Below are positions 1 to 7,512 of a stretch of 15,947 bases of DNA, one piece after another. Position 1 is the first letter of the stretch. Each line of letters begins with the position of its first letter. The position numbers and the translations under genes were made by a program. The notes beneath the pieces are model-generated. The model had not been told where the DNA came from, searched no databases, and worked only from the letters and a program-made list of their open reading frames with translations. Source of the DNA: JAYEHK01 sp034659475 (GTDB lineage Bacteria; Bacillota; Syntrophomonadia; Syntrophomonadales; Syntrophomonadaceae); NCBI GenBank assembly GCA_034659475.1, contig JAYEHK010000095.1, forward strand, positions 1 to 15,947. The letters run 5' to 3'.

Positions 1-261
1 GGTAATAATGGAGACTGATCAGGCCATTTTTAAGTAAAAAAGAACATCTATGCGGAAATTATTGACGAAAAATTTTAAATCACCTACTCTATCAAGGGAA
101 AACACCCTGTTTCAGCAGGGGAATCAACTTTATGTTATCAAATATTTTACATATAGCAAGCTATTTTGAGAGAAAAATAAATATGGGCGAAAAGTTGATA
201 TTTAGGTTTGCCATTTGGTAAAATGAAACGCACATTAATAACAGACAAGCGGGTGAAATAA
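1..261. other. Non-coding left end and leader of the DUF503 gene
   Basis: I see no convincing gene here. Positions 2-37 are open in one plus-strand frame and end in TAA at 35-37, so they could be the last dozen codons of a gene lying outside the window, but nothing else supports this. A weak hairpin (ccctg/caggg, about 105-120) is present without a T-run. The only clear element is the sigma-A-like promoter at 195-224, listed separately. Confidence 0.4.
195..224 (+). promoter_or_regulatory. Sigma-A-like promoter of the DUF503 gene
   Basis: TTGATA (195-200), an 18-nt spacer and TAAAAT (219-224) make a near-consensus vegetative promoter. The predicted transcription start near 231 leaves a leader of about 30 nt before the GTG start at 262. 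The ribosome site is a modest GGGTGA at 251-256. Confidence 0.6.
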
Positions 262-597
262 GTGTATATAGTTTATGGTCAGGTAGAAATTTTTTTACCT
301 GCATGTAGTTCTCTAAAGGAAAAACGTGCGACACTCCAGAGTATCATCGCACGAATAAGAAAAAGATTTAATATTTCAGTATGTGAAGCAGATTACCATG
401 ATCTCTGGCAGCGTTCTATCATTGGTTTTTCAGCGGTATGCTCTCATTATTCTGAAACGGATTTGATCATCGATATTGTTCAGGACACCGTTTATCAACA
501 CGATGACGTATGTGAGTTAATCTCTTTTGACCATCAGCTCTTTCAATTCCAATTAGGCGATAAGCATATTCTCGACTTTAATAACCCATTTCAATGA
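262..597 (+). CDS. DUF503 / YlxP-like small protein
   Basis: A 111-residue protein of the DUF503 (YlxP) family. The family signatures are visible: SLKEKR at residues 17-22, the basic stretch RIRKRFNISVCEAD at 31-44, and DLWQR at 47-51. YlxP proteins are usually just over 90 residues; this one carries about 20 extra C-terminal residues. In Bacillus the gene lies in the nusA-infB-rbfA cluster and is thought to be linked to ribosomes or RNA, but the biochemical role is not firmly known. Here it stands alone, with its own promoter (195-224), a GTG start and a weak GGGTGA ribosome site. Its TGA stop overlaps the stop codon of the convergent amidoligase gene by 7 nt. Confidence 0.85.
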   Translation: MYIVYGQVEIFLPACSSLKEKRATLQSIIARIRKRFNISVCEADYHDLWQRSIIGFSAVCSHYSETDLIIDIVQDTVYQHDDVCELISFDHQLFQFQLGDKHILDFNNPFQ

Positions 598-2177
598 CGA
601 AACGACACACTAAATGAATTCGCTTGCCTCATACTTCCAGCATAGCGATTCTGGTTGGCGGAGGTTCGACTGGGACTTCTTCCAGCAGTCTGGTGCGTGA
701 CAGTACTCGGACGGGTTCTTGCTGATGTTGGCCTGTTCACTGTTCTTTCCCGCACTTCTCCACTATTATTTGTATGCGATGTATTGTTATCATGAATCCG
801 TCCTCGGTAAGTTTTACTACTCTTTAACGGAATATTCCACGCTTTGCGAATATCACTTTTCTCATCCCACTGTGACTTTTCTCTAATCATCTCGGGAACA
901 AGTCTCAATTCTTCTCGATACATTTCATACGTCGGAAGTTCCATAATATCTTTCCACAACGCTTCAAACACGGAGCTAAAATAAATTTGATCTCCATTAT
1001 AGAAGGCTACCTGTGCTTCTGATCTGAGAAATATGTTTTTACCAAGTTGATTATAGTGGGTTGAAACGACTTTTGCCAGACACAGGACCGCCCTGGTAAT
1101 TTCAGGTGAAACCAACCAGCTGCCAGGGGTGCGGTATTCAAATCCCCCATAATCCTTGGTACGAAAATCTGCCAGTGTTCCATATCTCTTTCTTCGTTTC
1201 ACAGCAGAATCCTGATTCTCAATTAAGAACAATGGAATGGTAACATAATTGTCCAACGCTCTGAGTAGAGCATTATTCAAACTTATTTTACTGAAATGAA
1301 TATGCCCACCAATTGAAAGCCCACTAAACGGCTGACTTCCTGCAATCCATTTCACGTTTTTATAGGGCACCATTTTCCCTGCGTATAAAAGTGCCTGCTT
1401 TATATTCGCAGATAGATCCAGCGGTGACATTTCAGGTTTGGGACGAACTTCAGCAACCGGTCTTTGCTGTCGACTCGGAACTCGTATATTATCGCATCCA
1501 ACCAGACCTTCTCGGGGGAAGAAATTAGATGCAGGGATCATTTTACCGCTGCGTGTGTTCACCATCATAAATTCAGGATCGGCGCCCATTACAACCTCCG
1601 CATTTTGATCCTTTAGACGCTTGGACAATATTCCTTCCATTACTTGCAGAAGTTTCAACAAGTCTTTTTCTCGCAGATCTGGTGACGGGTTAATGTGCTC
1701 GACTCGCACCTTTTGCCTTCCCGTTACAATGATATTCACCATTGCAAAGTCAAGGCCCAGAAGATATACCATTCGTTTAGCCAATGCAGCAATTTTCTCA
1801 CATTGTTGTTCTGATAAATATTTGCTTGAAGGGGTACTTCTGCCAATGATTGTTTGTTTAATCGAAATCGTCTTCTGATCATAAACCAGCACCTCATAGC
1901 TTCGATTTGCGATTTCGCCCTCACTCTTTTGCCACTGAATCCCATTAACTTGAAGAATATCTCGAATGTTTTCAGAATGCTGACAGTTTCTAAGTCCTCG
2001 GTAATCATTTATTGTACAGGTGAATTTTGTAGTTTGATCTTTTGATGCAATAATATTCATATATTTTTCCCCGTACAATTCCAGCTCCCCACAGTTTACT
2101 GATTCCCAATTCTCTTCGAAATATTGAACCAATTTTTCACCACTCTGGTCTTCCCGATGTATCCAGTTTATCTGCAT
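591..2177 (-). CDS. GS-fold amidoligase (phiEco32-like COOH-NH2 ligase type 2) with degenerate ATP-grasp-like N-terminus and basic tail
   Basis: A 528-residue putative amidoligase. Residues 196-445 match the phage phiEco32-type 'COOH-NH2 ligase type 2' family of the glutamine synthetase fold: GADPEF (198-203), VAEVRPKPE (241-249), GGHIHFS (290-296) and FEYRTPGSWL (346-355). The acidic and His residues in these blocks are those expected to hold Mg-ATP. Enzymes of this fold activate a carboxylate as acyl-phosphate and form an amide; the substrate here is unknown. Residues 95-168 resemble the C-terminal half of an ATP-grasp domain (GLDFAMVNI, EHINPSP), but the metal-binding Asp and Glu appear to be replaced by Asn148 and His161. 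Residues 451-528 are a low-complexity tail rich in Arg, Ser, Thr and Asn. The gene starts 7 nt after the YheC/D gene stop, with an AAGGGATG ribosome site overlapping that stop, so the two are co-transcribed and probably act together. Confidence 0.85.
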   Translation of the reverse strand: MQINWIHREDQSGEKLVQYFEENWESVNCGELELYGEKYMNIIASKDQTTKFTCTINDYRGLRNCQHSENIRDILQVNGIQWQKSEGEIANRSYEVLVYDQKTISIKQTIIGRSTPSSKYLSEQQCEKIAALAKRMVYLLGLDFAMVNIIVTGRQKVRVEHINPSPDLREKDLLKLLQVMEGILSKRLKDQNAEVVMGADPEFMMVNTRSGKMIPASNFFPREGLVGCDNIRVPSRQQRPVAEVRPKPEMSPLDLSANIKQALLYAGKMVPYKNVKWIAGSQPFSGLSIGGHIHFSKISLNNALLRALDNYVTIPLFLIENQDSAVKRRKRYGTLADFRTKDYGGFEYRTPGSWLVSPEITRAVLCLAKVVSTHYNQLGKNIFLRSEAQVAFYNGDQIYFSSVFEALWKDIMELPTYEMYREELRLVPEMIREKSQWDEKSDIRKAWNIPLKSSKTYRGRIHDNNTSHTNNSGEVRERTVNRPTSARTRPSTVTHQTAGRSPSRTSANQNRYAGSMRQANSFSVSFRH

Positions 2178-2184
2178 ATTGATA

Positions 2185-3321
2185 TCATCCCTTTTTTAAG
2201 TTTGCATTCTGGTAAACAAATTCAAAATAGTCGTTTAGGGTTGAGAGATGCCTGGCGCGAATATCTGTCTCGTCAAACTTGGCTGGTTTGGAGTTTACTT
2301 CAATTAACTTGATCTGTCCCTCTTGGTCAATCCCGATATCCATAGACAGTACGCCAAGCGACAGACCTGTTCTTTTTTCTAACTCATCCGGTAACCAAGA
2401 CACCATTTCCCGAAGCGATTGTTCAACATTTTCAAGAGACAGCGATTGATCAAAAACGTGCGAGATTACGTTTCCAGTCTCCGCCCTCATGCCTCCATTG
2501 GGAATATGCGTAACAAACCGACGTACCCCGGCAACTCGTATTCCACTCCCCATATACGCCCACTTTCCTTCATGATCCTTTTGAACGAGGGTTCTTAAAT
2601 CGAATATCCGCTTTTTGTACTGTGCTAAACGTATCCCCTCCTGTATGATTATCCCCTCTTCACTCATGCCTGCACTTTTCAAAATGCGGGCATATAATGA
2701 ATCAATACGATTTACCCTTTTCCATGATGGGGTTTGCCTCGAAGAAAAAGCATAATAAAAATGCCCCCCTGCCGTGCTGATGACCTTAATAATCCCCTTT
2801 CCAACACTGCTTCTGCGTGGTTTTATAAAGAATTCTTCAAATGAATGAGCAAAATCAGTAAGACTATCACGACTAAACAAAGCCGTAGCAGGCAGCACCT
2901 TCGCTGCCTCGGGGTGATCCTTTAACGCCTCATAGACCTCCCATTTCTCCAAAAACCTTGAGTTGAACAAGTTGACGTCGGGGCATTTTTCAAATCCCCC
3001 CAGGCACTCCACAACAGTTTTTCTCCGTTCATAATCACGATGAACAATACGGTTATAGACAATATCGGGAAAGACAAATTCCTTTCTAATCCATGAACCG
3101 TTCATCCACATATGCCCTTGAATCCTCTTCGTATCCCAATGCACGCCATCAGGATAAAAATAATAGATAAACAAGCCTCTCTTCCTAGCGTTTAAAATCA
3201 TTTCTTGATAAATATGCGATTCTTTTCCAAGTGGTAGCGGGTAGCCTTTATGTGTTTTACGTGTGGTTACAACCCCTATAACAGGTTGGTTATAGACTTC
3301 CGGTATACAAAAATAATCCAC
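2185..3321 (-). CDS. YheC/YheD-type ATP-grasp ligase, short form
   Basis: A 378-residue ATP-grasp protein of the YheC/YheD family, known in Bacillus as endospore-coat-associated. Motifs: IKPRRSSVGKGIIKV at 166-180 (ATP-binding Lys167 and glycine loop), IIQEGI at 225-230, FDLRTLVQKD at 240-249, SMDIGID at 326-332 (Asp328), and LIEVNSKP at 339-346 (Glu341 and Asn343, expected Mg ligands). All key residues are present, so it should be an active carboxylate-amine ligase; its substrate is unknown. It lacks the ~80-residue N-terminal domain of the two paralogues at 10634-13414 and begins directly at the Rossmann-like strand (VIGVVTT, 14-20). The start is GTG with AGGAG 7 nt upstream. It is the first gene of a two-gene unit with the amidoligase, behind a sporulation-like promoter (3354-3381). 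Confidence 0.88.
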   Translation of the reverse strand: MDYFCIPEVYNQPVIGVVTTRKTHKGYPLPLGKESHIYQEMILNARKRGLFIYYFYPDGVHWDTKRIQGHMWMNGSWIRKEFVFPDIVYNRIVHRDYERRKTVVECLGGFEKCPDVNLFNSRFLEKWEVYEALKDHPEAAKVLPATALFSRDSLTDFAHSFEEFFIKPRRSSVGKGIIKVISTAGGHFYYAFSSRQTPSWKRVNRIDSLYARILKSAGMSEEGIIIQEGIRLAQYKKRIFDLRTLVQKDHEGKWAYMGSGIRVAGVRRFVTHIPNGGMRAETGNVISHVFDQSLSLENVEQSLREMVSWLPDELEKRTGLSLGVLSMDIGIDQEGQIKLIEVNSKPAKFDETDIRARHLSTLNDYFEFVYQNANLKKG

Positions 3322-3353
3322 TTAACGCTCCTATTGACTCAAATCATATATTT

Positions 3354-3381
3354 CATAATATGAGTTGTGTAAACAGTAGGT
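3354..3381 (-). promoter_or_regulatory. Candidate mother-cell (sigma-K-like) promoter of the ATP-grasp/amidoligase unit
   Basis: On the minus strand, AC (3381-3380), a 17-nt spacer and CATATTATG (3362-3354) match the sigma-K pattern AC-N16/17-CATAnnnTA except for the last base. The expected transcript starts about 26 nt before the GTG at 3321, leaving just enough room for the AGGAG site. The same arrangement occurs before the other YheC/D unit (13448-13475). A vegetative reading is also possible (TTTACA at 3373-3368 with TATATG or TATGAT downstream), and an imperfect 29-bp dyad (3337-3365) overlaps the element. Confidence 0.45.
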
Positions 3382-3398
3382 GCTATTTTGAAGAGTTC

Positions 3399-3451
3399 AT
3401 AAACGATAAAAAGATGACCGACAAACTGTCGGTCATCTTTTTATCGTTTAT
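3399..3451. terminator. Perfect 25-bp stem, bidirectional intrinsic terminator
   Basis: The arms 3399-3423 and 3427-3451 are exact reverse complements around a 3-nt loop. The GC-bearing core gatgaccgaca/tgtcggtcatc is flanked by an A-run on one side and a T-run on the other, so it can end transcription in either direction. It starts only 4 nt past the trkH stop and lies upstream of the YheC/D promoter, so its main role is to end the ychF-trkA-trkH unit. Confidence 0.9.
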
Positions 3452-3454
3452 ATT

Positions 3455-4903
3455 CTATTCCTGCCAGAATTGTGACATCAATATTACCAAAACCGGATAA
3501 ATTTCCAATCGGCCCACTAACATTAATACACTTAGCAAGTATTTCCCGCCATCAGCAATAAACCCATAATTAAGAGTGGGACCAACCAGTCCAAAGCCAG
3601 GTCCAATATTTCCGAGACAAGCCATAGAAGCAGTTAAACTGCTAAACAAATCCAATCCCATCAATGCCATTACCAGCGCACCTATCATAATAAGAACAAC
3701 ATATAGAAAGAAAAATTGCAACACATTGATTACAAGCGCATCGCCCAGTACTTTACCTCCAAATTTTTGTGGTAAAATTGCCTTGGGATGAACCATTTGC
3801 TTTAATTCAATTAAACCCCGTTGAAAGATAATCAGATACCTTCCGGGTTTAACACTTCCCCCCGTACTTCCTGCACAGCCGCCCACCAGCATCAACAGGA
3901 ATAAAATTGCCTGTCCCAGTGCTGGCCAACGATCATAATCCATTGTCGCAAAGCCAGTTGTTGTCATAATAGAAACAACCTGAAAAGCTGCCCCTCTAAG
4001 TTTTTCTTCTATATTCATTCCACTTCCAGTTGCCCAACTTATAAAAACAATGAAGATTGCAACCAGCGCGATGCTGCTATAAACCTTAAATTCACGATCC
4101 CTTAGATACAGCTTCAGGCTCCTTTTTTTGTAAGCCAGAAAATGCAGCGAAAAATTTACGCCTGCGATAAACATAAAAATAACCAAGGTCCATTGAATCG
4201 CAGGGCTTGTATAATAGGCAACACTGTTATTTTTAGTTGAAAAACCTCCGGTCGCCATGGTTGTGAAGGTGTGACAAAAAGCGTCAAAAAGGTTCATACC
4301 AAAAACATAAAGCAATACACAGAGAATAATACTTAATACAACATAGGTTTTCCAAAGTTTTTTCGCTGAATCTCGTATGCGAGGACTAACCTTGTCTGTG
4401 ATAGGTCCTGGCACCTCCGCCCGAAACAGCTGATTGCCTTTCGCACCCATGCCGGCAATAATCGCAACGAATAAAGCAATAATCCCCATACCACCCAGCC
4501 ATTGAGTTAAACTCCGCCAAAAGAGCAGTCCTTTGGGAATCGTTTCTACGTCTGTAATCACAGAAGCGCCAGTCGTTGTAAACCCGGAAACCGTTTCAAA
4601 AACAGCATCCGCAAATGACGGCAGATAACCGGTAAGCATATACGGAAGAGAACCAAAAAGCGAAGCACAAATCCATCCCAGACTGACCACTGCAAAACTT
4701 TCCTTAAAATTAAGGGATGCTTTTTGCGGGAAAAACCATCCCAGCAAAATGCCGCATGATATAGTAATACCAGCTGCCACTCCCAGGTTAATTACAACAT
4801 CTTCCTGATAATAAATAGACCATGCAATACAACTCAGCATTGCAATACCAATAATTGTTATAATTCTACCCAAATAACCCACTAGAACTCCTGGTCTGAT
4901 CAA
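3455..4903 (-). CDS. trkH: Trk/Ktr-type potassium channel subunit TrkH
   Basis: A 482-residue integral membrane protein, close to the usual TrkH length of about 483. It carries four filter-like loops: TTTGAS (109-114), ATGGFS (217-222), TTTGFA (314-319) and GNIGPGFG (431-438). The hallmark stretches GGCAGSTGGSVK (341-352) and GRLEIYP (464-470) are also present. It forms the K+-translocating pore and works with the cytoplasmic TrkA subunit encoded just upstream. The start is TTG at 4903, overlapping the trkA stop in a TTGA 4-nt overlap with a GGGGG ribosome site upstream; this gives full family length and implies translational coupling. A strong terminator follows immediately. Confidence 0.95.
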   Translation of the reverse strand: MIRPGVLVGYLGRIITIIGIAMLSCIAWSIYYQEDVVINLGVAAGITISCGILLGWFFPQKASLNFKESFAVVSLGWICASLFGSLPYMLTGYLPSFADAVFETVSGFTTTGASVITDVETIPKGLLFWRSLTQWLGGMGIIALFVAIIAGMGAKGNQLFRAEVPGPITDKVSPRIRDSAKKLWKTYVVLSIILCVLLYVFGMNLFDAFCHTFTTMATGGFSTKNNSVAYYTSPAIQWTLVIFMFIAGVNFSLHFLAYKKRSLKLYLRDREFKVYSSIALVAIFIVFISWATGSGMNIEEKLRGAAFQVVSIMTTTGFATMDYDRWPALGQAILFLLMLVGGCAGSTGGSVKPGRYLIIFQRGLIELKQMVHPKAILPQKFGGKVLGDALVINVLQFFFLYVVLIMIGALVMALMGLDLFSSLTASMACLGNIGPGFGLVGPTLNYGFIADGGKYLLSVLMLVGRLEIYPVLVILMSQFWQE

Positions 4904-6255
4904 AGCCGTTTACCCCCATTTTGCTGGAACATTTTTTCTATTTTATAAACACTTCTGGGCAATGTAAAAACAATTACTCGATCAAAAGCACGGATGAATT
5001 GATCTCCTCCTGGTACGATCACTTCTTCCCCCCGAACAATCGCACCAATGACCGATCCTAACGGAAAACGGATCTGTTTGATCTGTTTGTTCACAACCAC
5101 TGAATTTGGCTGGGCATACAGCTCAATCATCTCTGCCGTTTCATCTCCTAAAACAGTCACTGAAACAATATCACCACGTCTTATATATTTTAATATCGCA
5201 CCTGCTGTAAGGATGCGCGGACTCAGGACAATATCAATACCAATCTGTTCAACCAACGGCATGACATCTGAACGCTTAACCTGCGCTATGGTTTTCCTGA
5301 CGCCCATATTCTTAGCAATAAGAGAACACAGGAGATTAATTTTATCATCATTGGTCACCGCAACAAAAAGATCCGATTGTTCAATATTTTCTTCTGACAG
5401 CAGTTCAAAATCCGATCCATCCCCGTGTATAACCAGTGTATGATCAAGTTTTTCGGATACTTCCCTGGCTCGTTTGATATCTTTCTCAATAATCTTGATA
5501 TTGACTGGAAGCTTCTGATGCTCCAAAATCTTGGCAAGATAACACCCGGTTCTTCCACCACCCAAAATCGTTACATGATCGACCTTGCGCCGGTAGAACC
5601 CAAGTAAGCGTTCCACTTCACGCAAATCCGTAGTTTTCGTCATGACGTTGATGCGATCTCCAACGTAAAAGTTATCTTCACCACTGGGAACAATCATCTT
5701 ATGTTTGCGGACGATGGAAACAATATTATACGGAACAGATGATTTTAAATCCTTGAGTTTTTTGCCAATCAGACTAGATTCTTCAGTGATCGGTAATTCA
5801 ATAAGCTGAACCTTCCCATCTGCATAATAGTCTACATTTAACGCCTCTGGATATTTTACGATCTGTGCAATCTCCATCGCTGTAACCCGTTCAGGATTAA
5901 TAATCAGATCAATCCCCATCAGATTACCCAGATTATCCACTTCCAGATACTCCGTATTGCGAACGCGAGCAACCGTTGTTTTCACGCCATATTGTTTGGC
6001 CAGCAAACAGGCAATCATATTTAGCTCATCGCGTTCGGTCACTGCCAGCACCATATCTGCCTGTTTTACACCCGCAGATTCCAAGACACTGCAGGAAGAC
6101 CCACTTCCACGTACAACCTGCACATCCAGGATATCCTCAACAATCTTTTGCCTTTCAGGTTCCTGTTCAATCACAACTACATCATGATCTTCTCCAGACA
6201 GCATTTGTGCCATACTGAATCCAACTTTTCCTGCACCAATAATTATTGTTTTCAT
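4900..6255 (-). CDS. trkA: Trk potassium uptake regulatory NAD-binding protein TrkA
   Basis: A 451-residue soluble protein with two RCK halves. Each begins with a Rossmann fold: GAGKVG (7-12) with acidic Glu30 ending strand 2, and GGGRTG (232-237) with Glu257 in the equivalent place. Each is followed by a TrkA-C domain (about 140-215 and 365-440). TrkA binds nucleotides and gates the TrkH channel at the inner face of the membrane. The start is ATG with an AGGGATGAG ribosome site. The gene lies 13 nt after ychF and overlaps trkH by 4 nt, so ychF-trkA-trkH reads as one transcript. No broken motif is apparent. Confidence 0.96.
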   Translation of the reverse strand: MKTIIIGAGKVGFSMAQMLSGEDHDVVVIEQEPERQKIVEDILDVQVVRGSGSSCSVLESAGVKQADMVLAVTERDELNMIACLLAKQYGVKTTVARVRNTEYLEVDNLGNLMGIDLIINPERVTAMEIAQIVKYPEALNVDYYADGKVQLIELPITEESSLIGKKLKDLKSSVPYNIVSIVRKHKMIVPSGEDNFYVGDRINVMTKTTDLREVERLLGFYRRKVDHVTILGGGRTGCYLAKILEHQKLPVNIKIIEKDIKRAREVSEKLDHTLVIHGDGSDFELLSEENIEQSDLFVAVTNDDKINLLCSLIAKNMGVRKTIAQVKRSDVMPLVEQIGIDIVLSPRILTAGAILKYIRRGDIVSVTVLGDETAEMIELYAQPNSVVVNKQIKQIRFPLGSVIGAIVRGEEVIVPGGDQFIRAFDRVIVFTLPRSVYKIEKMFQQNGGKRL

Positions 6256-6268
6256 TTCTCATCCCTGC

Positions 6269-7333
6269 CTAGACATTAAATCTAAAGTGAACAATGTCCC
6301 CATCCTTAACAACATATTCTTTACCTTCCAGACGAAACAATCCTTTTTCCTTCAGAGCAACAGTAGTTTTATACTCCAGGAAATCATTATAATCGATAAC
6401 CTCCGCTCTAATAAACCCTCTTTCAATATCTGAATGGATTTTTCCAGCTGCGTTCTTTGCAATCGCTCCCTCTTCGATGGTCCAGGCTTTTACTTCGTCT
6501 TCCCCAACAGTAAAAAAGGAAATCAACTCTAATCGAGTATACATGCTGTGGGTGATTTTTACCAAACCAGTTTCTGTAATCCCCAGGTCAGAAAGGAATT
6601 CTTCCTTTTCGTCATTTTCCAGTTCCGCGATCTCTCGTTCAATGCTGGCACACACTTCGACTACGGGTATTTCTTGTTCCTTACAATAGGCTTCCACCTC
6701 TGTCTTTTGAGTATAACTCCCACTCGAAATATCATCTTCATTCACATTAACACAGATCAACATTGGTTTGGTCGTTAGAAATTGGTACGTCATCATAATC
6801 GCTTCCTCCTCCTGATCAAGGTCAACGGAGGATAACGGTTTTTCTTCATTGAGCGCATCCCGGAAGCGTTCCAGAAGCTGTAGTTCTTTTTCTTGCTGGG
6901 TTTTCTTCTTACTTTTATGGATGCGCTCGATTCTCTTTTCAATCAGATCCATATCAGCAATAAGCAACTCTGTGGCTATGTTTTCAATATCCCGTACGGG
7001 TTTGATTTCATCATAAATGTAAGGGGCCACATCATTATCAAAAGCTCTCACTACATGTAACAGCGCATCTGCCTTACGAACAGCATCCAAAAACATGATG
7101 GATCCTTTCTCTGATCCTGGCATCAAACCAGGAATATCAACCAATTCCAACTGCGCATAGGCTGTCTTTTTTGGCTTATAAATAGAACACAGATAGTCTA
7201 TTCGCTTATCTGGAATTCGGGCAATCGCTGTATTCGTTTTACCCTGATTTGCTGCTTTTTCCTTGGAGTTAGTTAATAACTCAAAAATAGTCGTTTTGCC
7301 AACCGTCGGCATTCCAATTATTCCTAACTGCAT
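6269..7333 (-). CDS. ychF: YchF/OLA1-type P-loop NTPase with TGS domain
   Basis: A 354-residue member of the Obg-HflX superfamily, close to the usual ~363 residues of YchF. Motifs: P-loop GMPTVGKTT (7-15), DIPGL (66-70), and NVNE (196-199) in place of the usual NKxD. This substitution is the hallmark that lets YchF/OLA1 proteins bind ATP rather than GTP. A charged coiled-coil-like helical insert spans about 120-180, and a TGS domain ends the protein (about 270-354, YVVKDGDIVHFRF). The family is associated with ribosomes and stress responses. The ATG start has an AAAGGA site. I see no strong promoter in 7334-7448, though the region is AT-rich and holds a small TTGAT/ATCAA dyad. The link to trkAH is by spacing only. 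Confidence 0.95.
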   Translation of the reverse strand: MQLGIIGMPTVGKTTIFELLTNSKEKAANQGKTNTAIARIPDKRIDYLCSIYKPKKTAYAQLELVDIPGLMPGSEKGSIMFLDAVRKADALLHVVRAFDNDVAPYIYDEIKPVRDIENIATELLIADMDLIEKRIERIHKSKKKTQQEKELQLLERFRDALNEEKPLSSVDLDQEEEAIMMTYQFLTTKPMLICVNVNEDDISSGSYTQKTEVEAYCKEQEIPVVEVCASIEREIAELENDEKEEFLSDLGITETGLVKITHSMYTRLELISFFTVGEDEVKAWTIEEGAIAKNAAGKIHSDIERGFIRAEVIDYNDFLEYKTTVALKEKGLFRLEGKEYVVKDGDIVHFRFNV

Positions 7334-7448
7334 CTCATTCTATCCTTTCAAACACTTTATTTTATAACATCCTCTGCTGTTATTGTTGATAAAACCATCA
7401 AACAGCATCCAACCAAACTTATCTTATATTATCTCATAGTACAAAAGA

Positions 7449-7481
7449 AAGAACACGGCCAAAAATAAATACCGTGTTCTT
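7449..7481 (-). terminator. Intrinsic terminator after the PH-domain gene
   Basis: Arms aagaacacgg (7449-7458) and ccgtgttctt (7472-7481) form a 10-bp stem with a 13-nt AT-rich loop. Reading on the minus strand, it is followed by the pyrimidine-rich TCTTTTGT. It lies about 30 nt past the stop of the gene at 7513 and ends the pfkA-hbd-PH unit before ychF. The U-tract is imperfect, so termination may be partial. Confidence 0.65.
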
Positions 7482-7512
7482 CCGTCTTCGTGAATAAAAA
7501 CCGGTTTCTATT

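Noticed and set aside
60..140. Riboswitch or attenuator before the DUF503 gene
   Set aside because: The only hairpin is 5 bp, has no T-run, and lies upstream of the predicted promoter.
1736..2008. Second minus-strand coding frame inside the amidoligase gene, as sign of a frameshift
   Set aside because: The main frame is continuous and carries all motifs; the other frame is a shadow with no motif.
2185..3321. The short YheC/D gene as a 5'-truncated pseudogene
   Set aside because: It has its own GTG with a good AGGAG site and promoter, and the complete ATP-grasp core; only the N-terminal accessory domain is missing.
5048..6218. Several plus-strand open frames antisense to trkA
   Set aside because: They have no ribosome sites or recognisable domains, and are the mirror of a well-conserved gene.
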